Assembly: GCA_030848545.1 (NCBI GenBank)
Contig: JAVDCA010000008.1
Coordinates: 1-64,000, forward strand
From: Astrobacterium formosum
GTDB taxonomy: Bacteria > Pseudomonadota > Alphaproteobacteria > Rhizobiales > Xanthobacteraceae
Length of the DNA stretch: 64,000 nucleotides
Direction: 5' to 3'
Shown in pieces: positions 44,970 through 53,855 of this stretch (position 1 is the first letter of the stretch; each line of letters opens with the position of its first letter). Made by a program: the position numbers and the translations under genes. Below the pieces are notes generated by a model. It was not told the DNA's origin, ran no database searches, and saw only the letters and a program-made list of their open reading frames with translations.

Positions 44970-45980
44970 ATGGCGAGGAAACGCGGACGCGGCATGGCCG
45001 CCGGATGGTACGGAATCGCTCGCACCGCGACGGTGGATCGCGCCGGCGCCTGGGCGGAAATCGACGACGGCGGCACCGTCAAGATAATGACCGGCGTCAC
45101 CGAAATCGGCGAGGGCATCCTGACCGTGCTGGCGCAGATCGCCGCCGAGGAGATCGGCGTCACGCCGCAGGACGTCACCATCGGCGACAACGACACTGCG
45201 CGCGTGCCGGAGGCGGCGCACGCCGGCGCCACGCGCATGACTTACATGATCGGCAACGCGGTGGCACTCGCCTCGCGGGATGCCCGCGAGCGGCTCGTCG
45301 CCGTACTCGCCGCCCATTGGGAGGTCGCGGCCGACAACATCGTCACTGCGAACGGAATAGCGAGAGTTGAGGGCGCCAACCAGCACATGTCCATGGCCGA
45401 GGCGGTGCATCTGTGCAAGAGCCGCGGCGTCGTGCCGGTCGGTTCCGCATCCTTCGGCACCGATACGACCGGCCTCGATCCGGTCGACGGCAGCGGCCGG
45501 CCTTGGCAGGCTTATGTGTTCGGCTGTCAGGTCGCCGAGGTGGAGGTGGACACCGTCACCGGCGAGGTGCAGGTGCTGGGCGTGTGGGCGGCCCACGATG
45601 TCGGCCGCGCGGTCAATCCGAAGGGTGTCGAGGGCCAGATCGAGGGCGCCGTCGTGCAGGCGCTCGGCCAGGCCTTGATGGAGGACTACAAGCTCGACGG
45701 TGGTCACACGACCACGCCGGGCTTCGCCAAGTACATCCTGCCGACCGCGCTCGACGTTCCGCAAGTCAACAGCGTCATCATCGAGGATCCGGATCCGATC
45801 GGACCGCTCGGCGTCAAGGGTATCGGTGAACCCGCCATGGTGCCGACCATCCCGGCGGTCATGAACGCCATCTACGATGCCGTCGGAGTGCGCATCACCT
45901 CGCTGCCGGCGACGCCGGAGAAGATCCTCGAGGCGCTGCGCGCCAAGACGAACGCGAAAGCCAGCGTGGCGGCGGAGTGA
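44970..45980 (+). CDS. C-terminal part of the molybdenum subunit (separate reading frame)
   Basis: The protein (336 aa) begins MARKRGRGMAAGWYG, a point normally in the middle of the large subunit, and continues to the normal end. It contains GVTEIGEGILTVLAQIAAEE, VEVDTVTGEVQVL and GIGEPAMVP, whose Glu is the catalytic base of the family. ATG 44970 follows the previous stop after one base, with GAGG at a suitable distance, so coupled translation as a split subunit is possible. Together with the preceding frame it would give a complete active site. If not co-assembled, both halves are inactive remains. Confidence 0.8.
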   Translation: MARKRGRGMAAGWYGIARTATVDRAGAWAEIDDGGTVKIMTGVTEIGEGILTVLAQIAAEEIGVTPQDVTIGDNDTARVPEAAHAGATRMTYMIGNAVALASRDARERLVAVLAAHWEVAADNIVTANGIARVEGANQHMSMAEAVHLCKSRGVVPVGSASFGTDTTGLDPVDGSGRPWQAYVFGCQVAEVEVDTVTGEVQVLGVWAAHDVGRAVNPKGVEGQIEGAVVQALGQALMEDYKLDGGHTTTPGFAKYILPTALDVPQVNSVIIEDPDPIGPLGVKGIGEPAMVPTIPAVMNAIYDAVGVRITSLPATPEKILEALRAKTNAKASVAAE

Positions 45981-46136
45981 TTAGGGAGCGGATGCAAGCG
46001 GCGATGCGAGCGTACGGAAAAGAGGGACGAATTGGGGTGCGCGGCGTCGCCGCCACAATGGCGTCTCTTTGCCGACAATCATTTCGCTCAATCGCGGTGA
46101 CTATTCCCGATCGGAGTTTGTTCCACGGGGGTGGTC

Positions 46137-47324
46137 ATGCAGCGTATTCGCGAACCTCATGTCGGCCTGGGCCGACCCTTCTTCCCTTCCTTGCATTTCG
46201 TCGCGATCGCCGCCTTGGCGGCGATCGCCATTCTTGCCTCGGGCTCGCTGGCGACGGCGCAGACGCAGCTCGTGCCCGGCGTGCAGAGAGATGCGCCGGA
46301 ATCGTCGCTCAAGGTCAACCGCAACATGTGGACGGTCGGCGTCGCGGCCGGCCTGCTCGAAGGCACCAATATGCGGCTTGCCGACGAGATGGCGAAAGTT
46401 CTGGACGACGGCGACAACCTGCGCGTCCTGCCGATCGTCTCGCATGGTGCCGCGTCGAATCTCGACGATCTCCTGTACTTGCGCGGCATCGATGTCGCCA
46501 TTACGCAGTCGGACGTGTTCGAGTATTTTCGCACCGAACGAAAGACGACGAATCTCGCCGAGCGGGTGCACTATATCTTGCGGTTGCCGGTTTCGGAGCT
46601 GCACATACTGGCGCGGACCGACGTCAAAAAGCTGGAGGATCTGCGCGGCAAACGGGTGAATTTTGGTCCCCCCGGCTCGGGCTCAGCCTTGACGGCGAGC
46701 ATCTTGTTTCAGCGCCTCGGCATCGATGTCCAACAGGCGATGGTCAACAACCAGACCGCGCTGCAGCAGCTCAGGAACGGCGAAATCGATGCGCTGATCA
46801 GGTCGATCGGCAAGCCGGTCGACTTCTTCACCAAGATTCCGTCGGGGTCGGGCCTGCACTTCGTGCCGATTCCCTATTCCCAGGCCGTATCGGACTTCTA
46901 CGCGCTGGCGGAATTCAATTCCAAGGACTATCCCAATCTGGTGCCGTCAGGAGGGTCGGTCGAAACCATCGCAACGCCGGCGGTGCTGGCGGTGTTCAAT
47001 TGGGCGCCCGGCAGCGACCGTCACCGGCGCGTAAAGCGCTTCGTCGAGAACCTCTTCGCCAACTGGGAACGCCTGCAGAATCCGCCGTTTCATCCCAAGT
47101 GGCGCGACATCAATCTCGCCGCGACGGTGCCGGGGTGGAAGCGTTTCGCGGTGGCCGAGCAGCAGCTGCAGTTCAAATCGGGGGCTGCCGGCGACACGAC
47201 CGAACAGGACTTCCGCTTATTCCTGCGTCAGATCGGCACGTTGCCGAAAAGCGAGGCCGAGCGCGAGGCCTTGTTTCAGAACTTCCTGACCTGGCGCGAA
47301 CGTCAGAGCCGGCGCCAGCGATAA
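46137..47324 (+). CDS. TAXI-family solute-binding protein (TRAP-type)
   Basis: The protein (395 aa) has a signal peptide (about residues 15-42, ending LATAQ) and a periplasmic binding fold typical of TRAP-associated extracytoplasmic immunogenic (TAXI) receptors: VGVAAGLLEGTNMRLADEM, DVAITQSDVFEYF, LRGKRVNFGPPGSGSALTA. No TRAP membrane subunit is adjacent, so it is an orphan receptor or works with a distant permease. ATG 46137 is chosen over the GTG at 46131. Confidence 0.85.
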   Translation: MQRIREPHVGLGRPFFPSLHFVAIAALAAIAILASGSLATAQTQLVPGVQRDAPESSLKVNRNMWTVGVAAGLLEGTNMRLADEMAKVLDDGDNLRVLPIVSHGAASNLDDLLYLRGIDVAITQSDVFEYFRTERKTTNLAERVHYILRLPVSELHILARTDVKKLEDLRGKRVNFGPPGSGSALTASILFQRLGIDVQQAMVNNQTALQQLRNGEIDALIRSIGKPVDFFTKIPSGSGLHFVPIPYSQAVSDFYALAEFNSKDYPNLVPSGGSVETIATPAVLAVFNWAPGSDRHRRVKRFVENLFANWERLQNPPFHPKWRDINLAATVPGWKRFAVAEQQLQFKSGAAGDTTEQDFRLFLRQIGTLPKSEAEREALFQNFLTWRERQSRRQR

Positions 47325-47496
47325 AGACATGTTCCCCGGCGACCGTCCGTCCACACAGCGGTGGGCGGCCGCCGGCCCTACCACCTGTTCCAAAAACATC
47401 CCCGACAATCGATGCGTACGACGGCCCGGAGTTCGTTCGTCGACGGACGGGCTGTCGCCGCCCCGTCATCGCGATTTCCATGCGAGGGAGCTGACC

Positions 47497-48468
47497 ATGT
47501 ACGAAAGCATGTACGGAAGAATGCGGGTGGGCATCGTCCACTTCAAGGCGTTTCCCGGCCTCGAGACCGGCGTCGGGCCGCTGGTTGAGACGCTGGAGAA
47601 GATCTGCGCCGACGAGTTCTTCACCGCCATCGAGGTCGGCTGGATGAAGGACTACCGGGTCCGCAATACGGCGCGGCAGCTGCTGGACATGAGCCACCTG
47701 TCCGTCGCCTACGCGACCCAGCCTTGCGTCTTGACGAATAAGCTCAACCTCAACTCCTTCGATCCCCAGCAGCGCCAGCTCGCCATCAACGGCGTCAAGA
47801 ACTGCGTCGACGAGGCCTATGACCTCGGCGCCGAGGTGATCCGCCTGATCGCCGGCAAGGACCCGGGCGATGCCAAGCGCGACGAAGCCAAGAAGCTCCT
47901 GGTGGATTCGATCTCGCAGATCATGGAATACGCCAAGGAAGAGGGGGACATGAAGTTCACCCTCAAGATCTTCGACCGCGACATCGACAAGAAGTGCCTG
48001 ATCGGCCATTTCGTCGACGCCCTCGACGTCGCCAAGGTGCTGCGGCCGCAGTATCCAAATTTCGGCCTGCTCGCCGACCTCAGCCACTTCCCGCTTCTCG
48101 ACGAGAAGCCCGAGGAAGCGATCCCGCTGGTCAAGGATTACCTGGTGGATTTCCACGTCGGCAATTGCGTGTTCCGCGACCGCAAGCACCCCGCCTATGG
48201 GGACATCCAGCCGCGCTTCGGCGTGCCGGGCGGCGACATCGATCTGGCCGAGGTCGTCGATTTCTTCGATGTGCTGCGCGCCAACGGGTTTTTCAGCAAG
48301 CCCTACCGCCCGATCGTCAGCGCCGAGGTTCGTCCGGTGTTGTTCGGCGAAACTTCGGATATCATCCTGGCCAACTCCAAGCGCGTCATTCGTGACGCCT
48401 GGGCGTTGCACTGCGTGCGCATGGAACAGTCGGCCGGACGCGAAGGCTTCAAGCAGGCGGCCGAGTAG
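47497..48468 (+). CDS. Sugar-phosphate isomerase/epimerase-like TIM-barrel protein
   Basis: The protein (323 aa) has the AP-endonuclease-2-like TIM-barrel fold used by xylose isomerase-like enzymes, hydroxypyruvate isomerase and inosose dehydratase (IolE). Expected metal ligands are visible in FTAIEVGW, GLLADLSHFPL, VDFHVGNCVF and SAEVRPVLFG. It lies in the block with an IolD-like enzyme, which fits a role on a cyclic polyol or sugar derivative, but the reaction is not known. GAGGGAG precedes the ATG at 47497; the frame is open upstream without family likeness. Confidence 0.8.
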   Translation: MYESMYGRMRVGIVHFKAFPGLETGVGPLVETLEKICADEFFTAIEVGWMKDYRVRNTARQLLDMSHLSVAYATQPCVLTNKLNLNSFDPQQRQLAINGVKNCVDEAYDLGAEVIRLIAGKDPGDAKRDEAKKLLVDSISQIMEYAKEEGDMKFTLKIFDRDIDKKCLIGHFVDALDVAKVLRPQYPNFGLLADLSHFPLLDEKPEEAIPLVKDYLVDFHVGNCVFRDRKHPAYGDIQPRFGVPGGDIDLAEVVDFFDVLRANGFFSKPYRPIVSAEVRPVLFGETSDIILANSKRVIRDAWALHCVRMEQSAGREGFKQAAE

Positions 48469-48481
48469 TGCTTCGACGAAA

Positions 48482-48512
48482 CCGGTGGCTGCGGGCTTGC
48501 CGCGGCCACCGG
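48482..48512. terminator. Long hairpin between the TIM-barrel gene and tctC
   Basis: CCGGTGGC (48482-48489) pairs with GCCACCGG (48505-48512), and the inner GCGG pairs with CCGC, giving a stem of about 13 base pairs with one wobble and a five-base loop. No T-run follows. It is 32 bases before the binding-protein gene, so it may stop upstream transcripts in part or stabilise the tctC message. Confidence 0.55.
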
Positions 48513-48543
48513 ACTGATAACGACGAACACAAGGGGAAGGACG

Positions 48544-49521
48544 ATGACGACCAAACGCGATTTCACGGAACGTGTGGGACTGTCGGCGGCCGCCGCGCTC
48601 GGCCTGATGCTTGTGCCCATGGAGGCGGCGCGCGCCGATTTCCCGGAAAAGCAGGTCGAGATGGTGACGCTGTTCGGCGGGCCTGCCCAGACCATCAGCC
48701 AGGTGCTCGCCGACATGATGTCCAAGAACCTGCCGAAGCCGGTCATCACCGTGAGCCGGCCTGGCGGTGGCGGTGCCATCGGTTACACCTACACCCAGGC
48801 GGCGGCGCCGGACGGCTATACGATCGTGTTCAATTCGAGCTCGATTTCCACGGTCTATTACCAGGGCAACCTTCCGTTCGACTATAAGGCGTTCGCGCCG
48901 ATCGCCCAGATCGGGGTGGAAGTGCCGGTGCTCGCCGTTCGCGCCGACTCCGGCTGGAAAGACCTCAAGTCCATGGTCGACGCCACCAAGGCCGCGAACA
49001 AGAAGCTGCGCGTCGGCATTTCCGGACTGGGGTCGTTCACCCATCTGGCCTCGGCGGCGCTGTTCAACCGCGTCGGCCTGCAGGTCATCTACATTCCGTA
49101 CGGCGAGGGCCGCGCCCCGGCCGAATTGCTCGGCGGGCGCATCGATGCCGCGCTGCAATGGTCGAGCCAGTTCGCGCCGCACGTCAAGGCCGGTACCATC
49201 AACGTGCTTTGCATGACCAGCAAGGCCAAGGTTGAACTCGCCGTCGAGACCGTCACCTGCGACTCCGCCGGTGCCGCGGGCCTCGACCAGACCATCTGGC
49301 GCGGGCTTGCGGCGCCGGCCGGCACGCCGCCGGAAGTGATCGCGAAGCTCGAGGAGGCAACCAAGAAGGCGGTCGAGTCGCCGGAGTTCGTCAAGGCGGC
49401 GCAGAATCTCGGATTCAATCCCCTGTTCAAATCCGCCAAGGAATTCGGCGCTGCGGTTGCCGCCGAGGACAAGGAGATCGGCGAACTGATGACCGAGCTC
49501 GGCCTCAACAAGAAGAAGTAG
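48544..49521 (+). CDS. tctC: Tripartite tricarboxylate transporter substrate-binding protein (Bug/TctC family)
   Basis: The protein (325 aa) has a signal peptide (about residues 1-32, ending EAARAD) and the Bug family fold, with a Gly-rich strip VSRPGGGGAIGYTYTQAAAP and the ligand-site segment ISGLGSFTHLASAALFN. These proteins bind carboxylates and deliver them to TctAB. It starts a transport operon with tctB and tctA. Confidence 0.92.
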   Translation: MTTKRDFTERVGLSAAAALGLMLVPMEAARADFPEKQVEMVTLFGGPAQTISQVLADMMSKNLPKPVITVSRPGGGGAIGYTYTQAAAPDGYTIVFNSSSISTVYYQGNLPFDYKAFAPIAQIGVEVPVLAVRADSGWKDLKSMVDATKAANKKLRVGISGLGSFTHLASAALFNRVGLQVIYIPYGEGRAPAELLGGRIDAALQWSSQFAPHVKAGTINVLCMTSKAKVELAVETVTCDSAGAAGLDQTIWRGLAAPAGTPPEVIAKLEEATKKAVESPEFVKAAQNLGFNPLFKSAKEFGAAVAAEDKEIGELMTELGLNKKK

Positions 49522-49531
49522 GACGAAAGCC

Positions 49532-50017
49532 ATGACTTCGCTCGCGCGCGATCGGCTGGTCGGGGCCGTGCTCCTGGTCGTGGCGATCGTCTGGATCGCC
49601 CTGGTGCTGCGGACCTTCCCGCCCGCCATGGTCGATTCTCCCACCAGTTCGCGCACGTTTCCGCTCGCGTCGGGCATTGGTCTTGCCGTGCTGTCGGCGA
49701 TCGTCCTCTTCGGCACCTTCCTGCCGAAGAAAGACGGCGCCGAAGCCGGCAAGGTGATCACGGTCGATGCGCTCGAATGGCGGAGTATTGCAGCCACTTT
49801 CGGCTTCATGATCACCTATTTCGTGGCGTTGAAATACGTGGGGTTCGTCCTCGCCACCTTGGTGGTCCTGGCGGCGTTCCTGTTCTTCGTGCTCGGCAAG
49901 CGCTCGCCTTGGCTTCTGATCGGCTATCCGGCCGGCTTTGCCTTCGGCGTCTGGTTCATCCTCGGCAAGCTCATGGCCGTCTATCTCCCCCGCGGCGAAC
50001 TGATCAACCTGTTCTGA
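49532..50017 (+). CDS. tctB: Tripartite tricarboxylate transporter small membrane subunit TctB
   Basis: The protein (161 aa) has four hydrophobic segments, as in TctB: the first at about residues 8-25 (LVGAVLLVVAIVWIALVL) and two close together near residues 90-140. It has little sequence conservation, so the call rests on size, topology and the position between tctC and tctA. Confidence 0.85.
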   Translation: MTSLARDRLVGAVLLVVAIVWIALVLRTFPPAMVDSPTSSRTFPLASGIGLAVLSAIVLFGTFLPKKDGAEAGKVITVDALEWRSIAATFGFMITYFVALKYVGFVLATLVVLAAFLFFVLGKRSPWLLIGYPAGFAFGVWFILGKLMAVYLPRGELINLF

Positions 50018-50024
50018 GGACGAT

Positions 50025-51566
50025 ATGGACATCTTCCTCCACGCTTTGGCGGAGTCGCTGAGCTGGCAGTCGGTGGCGGCGACTTTCTTTGGCGCCATTG
50101 TCGGCCTGGTCTTCGGCGCGATTCCGGGCCTGACCTACTCGATGGCGCTCGCCATGGTGTTGCCCATCACCTTCACGATGAGCAATACCCCGGCCATCGC
50201 CATGCTGCTCGGAACCTATATCGGCGGCATGACCGGCGGCGCCGTGTCGGCGATCCTGATCGGCGTGCCGGGCACGCCGTCGGCGGCGGCGACGGTGCTC
50301 GACGGCGAGAAGATGGCCAGACAAGGCAAGGCCTCGATCGCCATCGGCATCGCCACCATCTCGGGCTGCATCGGCGGCGTCCTCAGCCTCATGGTGATGC
50401 TCGTAAGCGTCGACGCGCTCGCCCGCGTCGCCATCTCGTTCGGACCGGCGGAGATCACGGCGCTCGTGGTGTTCGGCCTGTCGACCATCTGTGGCCTGTC
50501 GGGTGGATCGCTCGTCAAGGGATTGATCGGAGGCGTCATCGGGTTGATGCTGATGAACATCGGCCAGGATCCCATCGACGCGGTGCCGAGGTTCACCTTC
50601 GGCTTCACCACGATGCTGCAGGGCGTCGATCTTCTGGTGGCGATGATCGGCCTGTTTGCCGTGCCGCACGTCGTTTCGGTACTCGCCACCTATTGGCGTG
50701 GCAAGGAGTTGCACATCCAGACCGGGGACGTGCGCACGGAAATGCCGTCGTTCCGGCTGCTGATCTCGCAGAAATGGAATTTCCTGCGCTCGGCCGCCAT
50801 CGGCACCATCGTGGGCGCCATCCCGGGGACCGGCGGACCGATCGCGGCGTTCCTCGCCTACGACCAGGCCAAGCGCTGGTCGAAGACCCCGGAGACGTTC
50901 GGGAAGGGCGAGGTCGCCGGCGTCGTCGCCCCGGAGGCGTCCAATCACGCGGTCACCGGTGGCGCCATGATCCCGCTGATCGGGCTCGGTATTCCGGGCG
51001 ATCCGGCGACCGCCATCATCCTCGGCGGCCTCCTGATCCACGGCATCCAGCCCGGACCGCTCCTGTTCATGGAGAAGCCCGACGTCATCAGTTCGATCTA
51101 CATCCTGTTCGTGCTCGCCTATGCGATCACGACGCTAATCCAGCTGTTCGGCGTGCGGGTGTTCGTCAAGGCGCTGTCGATCCCGCCGCACCTGATGGCG
51201 ATCGGCATCCTGGTGATGTGCGTGATCGGCTCGTTCGCGATCCGCAACTCGCTGTTCGACGTCGGCGTCATGTGCATCGTCGGCTTCATCGCCTACTGGC
51301 TGATCAAGGCACAGATCCCGGTGACGCCGATCCTGCTCGGTCTGGTGCTCGGCCCGACCCTGGAACGCGAGTCGCGCACCGCCCTGATCATGTCGGAAGG
51401 CGACATGTCGATCTTCGTCACCTCCGGCCCCGCGCTGGCTTTTTGGGTGCTCGCGGTCGTGATCGTCGCCGGGCAGTTCATCGCCTCGATGCGCGAACGA
51501 AAAGCCGCCAGGACCGCGCTCGCAAAGCCGAACGAACCTGCCGCGATCCAGGAAACGACGGCCTGA
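50025..51566 (+). CDS. tctA: Tripartite tricarboxylate transporter large membrane subunit TctA
   Basis: The protein (513 aa) is the channel subunit with about twelve membrane segments. Family motifs are FGAIPGLTYSMALAMVLP, GVPGTPSAAATVLDG and PGTGGPIAAFLAYDQAKR. It starts seven bases after tctB, so the three transporter genes form one operon. Uptake is expected to be driven by the ion gradient; the carboxylate substrate is not predictable from this sequence. Confidence 0.95.
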   Translation: MDIFLHALAESLSWQSVAATFFGAIVGLVFGAIPGLTYSMALAMVLPITFTMSNTPAIAMLLGTYIGGMTGGAVSAILIGVPGTPSAAATVLDGEKMARQGKASIAIGIATISGCIGGVLSLMVMLVSVDALARVAISFGPAEITALVVFGLSTICGLSGGSLVKGLIGGVIGLMLMNIGQDPIDAVPRFTFGFTTMLQGVDLLVAMIGLFAVPHVVSVLATYWRGKELHIQTGDVRTEMPSFRLLISQKWNFLRSAAIGTIVGAIPGTGGPIAAFLAYDQAKRWSKTPETFGKGEVAGVVAPEASNHAVTGGAMIPLIGLGIPGDPATAIILGGLLIHGIQPGPLLFMEKPDVISSIYILFVLAYAITTLIQLFGVRVFVKALSIPPHLMAIGILVMCVIGSFAIRNSLFDVGVMCIVGFIAYWLIKAQIPVTPILLGLVLGPTLERESRTALIMSEGDMSIFVTSGPALAFWVLAVVIVAGQFIASMRERKAARTALAKPNEPAAIQETTA

Positions 51567-51701
51567 CGAAGGCCTGGGCGGATGAGAGGCGCTCATGAGC
51601 CTCCCGCCCGCCGGAAACGATACGGTCGATGGATCGAGTCTGGCCGGATCCGTCGAAGACAGATGGAGCGTTGGCGCCGTGGACTTTGAAGGATTACGTC
51701 G

Positions 51702-53594
51702 ATGTTGAAGAAGAACGAACAAGCGGACCCGGCACGTTCGGTGCGCGAGCGCGCCCGCGCCATCGCGCGAGCCGGTTCCCTCGAGGCGGCGCTCGCCGAC
51801 GGCAACCTGCCGAAGGTGATCGACACGACACTGTCGGAGGCGCTGGTTCTCGGCCTGCTCAAGCAGGGCGTGCGCAAGTACTTCGCCATCTTCGGCCACG
51901 GCTCCACCGATGTGGCCGAGATCCTGCGCGTCTACGAGGAGGAGGGCGTCACCAGGACGTTCAACTGCCGCAACGAGGTCGCCATGGCGCACGCGGCGAC
52001 GGCGCTCAAATGGCAGTACGGCGAGACTTGCGCCGTCATCACTTCGATCGGGCCCGGGGCCTTGCAGGCGATGGCGGGTTCGCTTGCGGCGGCGTCCAAT
52101 GGCGTCGGCGTCTACCACATCTATGGGGACGAGACGACCTTCGGCGAAGGCTACAACATGCAGCAGGTACCGAAGGAGGAGCAGGGCCTGTTCGGCCAGA
52201 TGACCGCCATCATGGGCCGCTCCTTCGTGCTGCACACCCCGGAGGCGATCCGCAATGCGCTCCGGCGCGGCTCCATGACGGTGCACCATCCCTACAAGGC
52301 GGGACCATTCTACCTGCTGTTGCCGCTCAATACCCAACCGGCGGCGCTGCGCATCAACCTCGCCGGCCTGCCGGCGAAGCCGGCGGTGCCGAAACTCGCG
52401 CCAGCGACCGACGAGGCCATCAAGGCGGCGGCGGCGCTGATCGCCGGAGCCGCCAAGGTGGCCATCAAGGCCGGCGGTGGCACCCGCGGCCATGACGCCG
52501 CCGTGCGCCACCTTGCCGAAGCCGCCGGCGCCGCGGTCGTGCTCTCGCCCGGATCGACCGGCGTGTTGCCCGACGCGCACGCGCAGAACATGCATGTGGG
52601 CGGCTCGAAGGGCTCGATCAGCGGCAACTACGCCATGAACGAAGCGGAGCTTCTGATCGTCATCGGCTCGCGCGCCGTCTGCCAGGCCGACTGCTCGGGC
52701 ATCGGCTACAAGTCCGCCAAGGCCGTGATCAACATCAACGGCGACCTCGCCGATGCGCTGCACTACAACCACACGCTGGCGTTGCCCGGCGACATTTCCG
52801 TGGTCGCCGACCGGCTGGCCGGCGAACTCGCCCGCATCGGCGCCCGGACCGGCAAGGACGCGTGGCTGAAGGCCTGCGCCGCCAAGAAGGACGAGTGGCG
52901 CGCTTATCGCTACGCCCGCTTTGCCGCCAGGCCCATGAACGACGCGGTGTGGCAGCGGCCGGTCATGGCCCAGCCGGCGGCCATCAAGGTAGTCGCGGAC
53001 TTCGCCAAGGAGATCGGCGCTGCGAAATTCTTCGATGCCGGCGACGTCCAGGCCAACGGTTTCCAGATCGTCGAGGACGACAGGAGCGGCGACACCTTCA
53101 CGGAGACTGGCGCCTCCTATATGGGCTTCGCCGCCTGCGCGCTTCTCGCCTCGGCGGCGGCGGACCATCCGCGCTACGGCATCGCATTCTGTGGCGACGG
53201 CTCCTTCATGATGAATCCTCAGATCCTGATCGACGGCGTCGAGCACGGCGTCAAGGGCACGCTGGTGATCTTCGACAACCGCCGCATGGCGGCGATCAGC
53301 GGCCTGCAGCACGCGCAGTACAACACCGAATTCAAGACCAGCGACTCCGTCGCGGTCGACTACGAGCGCATGGCGAGCGCGGTCGCCGGCGTTCTCGCAT
53401 TGCATGGCGGCTACAGCCAGGAATCACTGCGCGCCGCGTTGCGGCAGGCGAAGGAGCACGACGGCCTGTCGGTGATCCACGTGCCGGTCTATGCCGGTGA
53501 CCACGAGCTCGCCGGGCTGGGCGCCTGGGGACAGTGGAACGTCGGCAACTGGTGCCACGATGTCCAGAACGAGTGGATGGAGCAGGATATCTGA
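51702..53594 (+). CDS. ThDP-dependent enzyme similar to IolD (trihydroxycyclohexane-1,2-dione hydrolase)
   Basis: The protein (630 aa) has the three domains of the acetolactate synthase/IolD superfamily. The pyrimidine domain has the cofactor Glu in NCRNEVAMAHAATAL; the central domain has GSKGSISGNYAMNEAELL; the ThDP domain has FCGDGSFMMNPQILIDG followed by IFDNRRMAAISGLQ. The length and the segment HIYGDETTFGEG fit IolD-like hydrolases, which open a cyclic 1,2-diketone in inositol breakdown. No iolB, iolC or iolG is next to it, so the substrate may differ from the inositol intermediate. It follows tctA after 135 bases. Confidence 0.8.
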   Translation: MLKKNEQADPARSVRERARAIARAGSLEAALADGNLPKVIDTTLSEALVLGLLKQGVRKYFAIFGHGSTDVAEILRVYEEEGVTRTFNCRNEVAMAHAATALKWQYGETCAVITSIGPGALQAMAGSLAAASNGVGVYHIYGDETTFGEGYNMQQVPKEEQGLFGQMTAIMGRSFVLHTPEAIRNALRRGSMTVHHPYKAGPFYLLLPLNTQPAALRINLAGLPAKPAVPKLAPATDEAIKAAAALIAGAAKVAIKAGGGTRGHDAAVRHLAEAAGAAVVLSPGSTGVLPDAHAQNMHVGGSKGSISGNYAMNEAELLIVIGSRAVCQADCSGIGYKSAKAVININGDLADALHYNHTLALPGDISVVADRLAGELARIGARTGKDAWLKACAAKKDEWRAYRYARFAARPMNDAVWQRPVMAQPAAIKVVADFAKEIGAAKFFDAGDVQANGFQIVEDDRSGDTFTETGASYMGFAACALLASAAADHPRYGIAFCGDGSFMMNPQILIDGVEHGVKGTLVIFDNRRMAAISGLQHAQYNTEFKTSDSVAVDYERMASAVAGVLALHGGYSQESLRAALRQAKEHDGLSVIHVPVYAGDHELAGLGAWGQWNVGNWCHDVQNEWMEQDI

Positions 53595-53652
53595 CGCGTC
53601 TTGGCATTGCGAGTTAGGCACCGGCCGCAGGCCGACCCGGATGGGATGAAAC

Positions 53653-53773
53653 CGTCATCGCGAGGAGGCGAAGCCGACGAAGCAATCCAGCTCTTCCTTC
53701 GCGGTCACTGGATCGCTTCGCGGAGCCTGTCATCGGGCCGGCCGAAGGCCGGACCCGGTGGCTCGCAACGATG
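53653..53773. repeat. Palindromic repeat (family GTCATxGCGAG...GAAGCAATCC), copy B
   Basis: The element begins CGTCATCGCGAGGAGGCGAA and contains GAAGCAATCC, GGATCGCTTCG, GGGCCGGCCGAAGGCCGGACCC and an end GGCTCGCAACGATGA. The outer parts match copy A (41943-42095) closely, and the inner loops differ in length. It separates the IolD-like gene from the aldehyde dehydrogenase gene. Confidence 0.85.
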
Positions 53774-53855
53774 AAGAACATTGGTTGCGCAGAGTCAGCG
53801 GCAAGCTGAAACAAAAAAACTGAGCTACCCCCGAAGGAAACAACGAGACACCCCC

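Noticed and set aside
43088-45980. Aerobic carbon monoxide dehydrogenase (CoxMSL)
   Set aside because: The large-subunit segment reads SGAFRSFGALQAQ and lacks the active-site Cys loop (AYxCSFR) of true CO dehydrogenase. A xanthine-dehydrogenase-family enzyme with other substrate is more likely.
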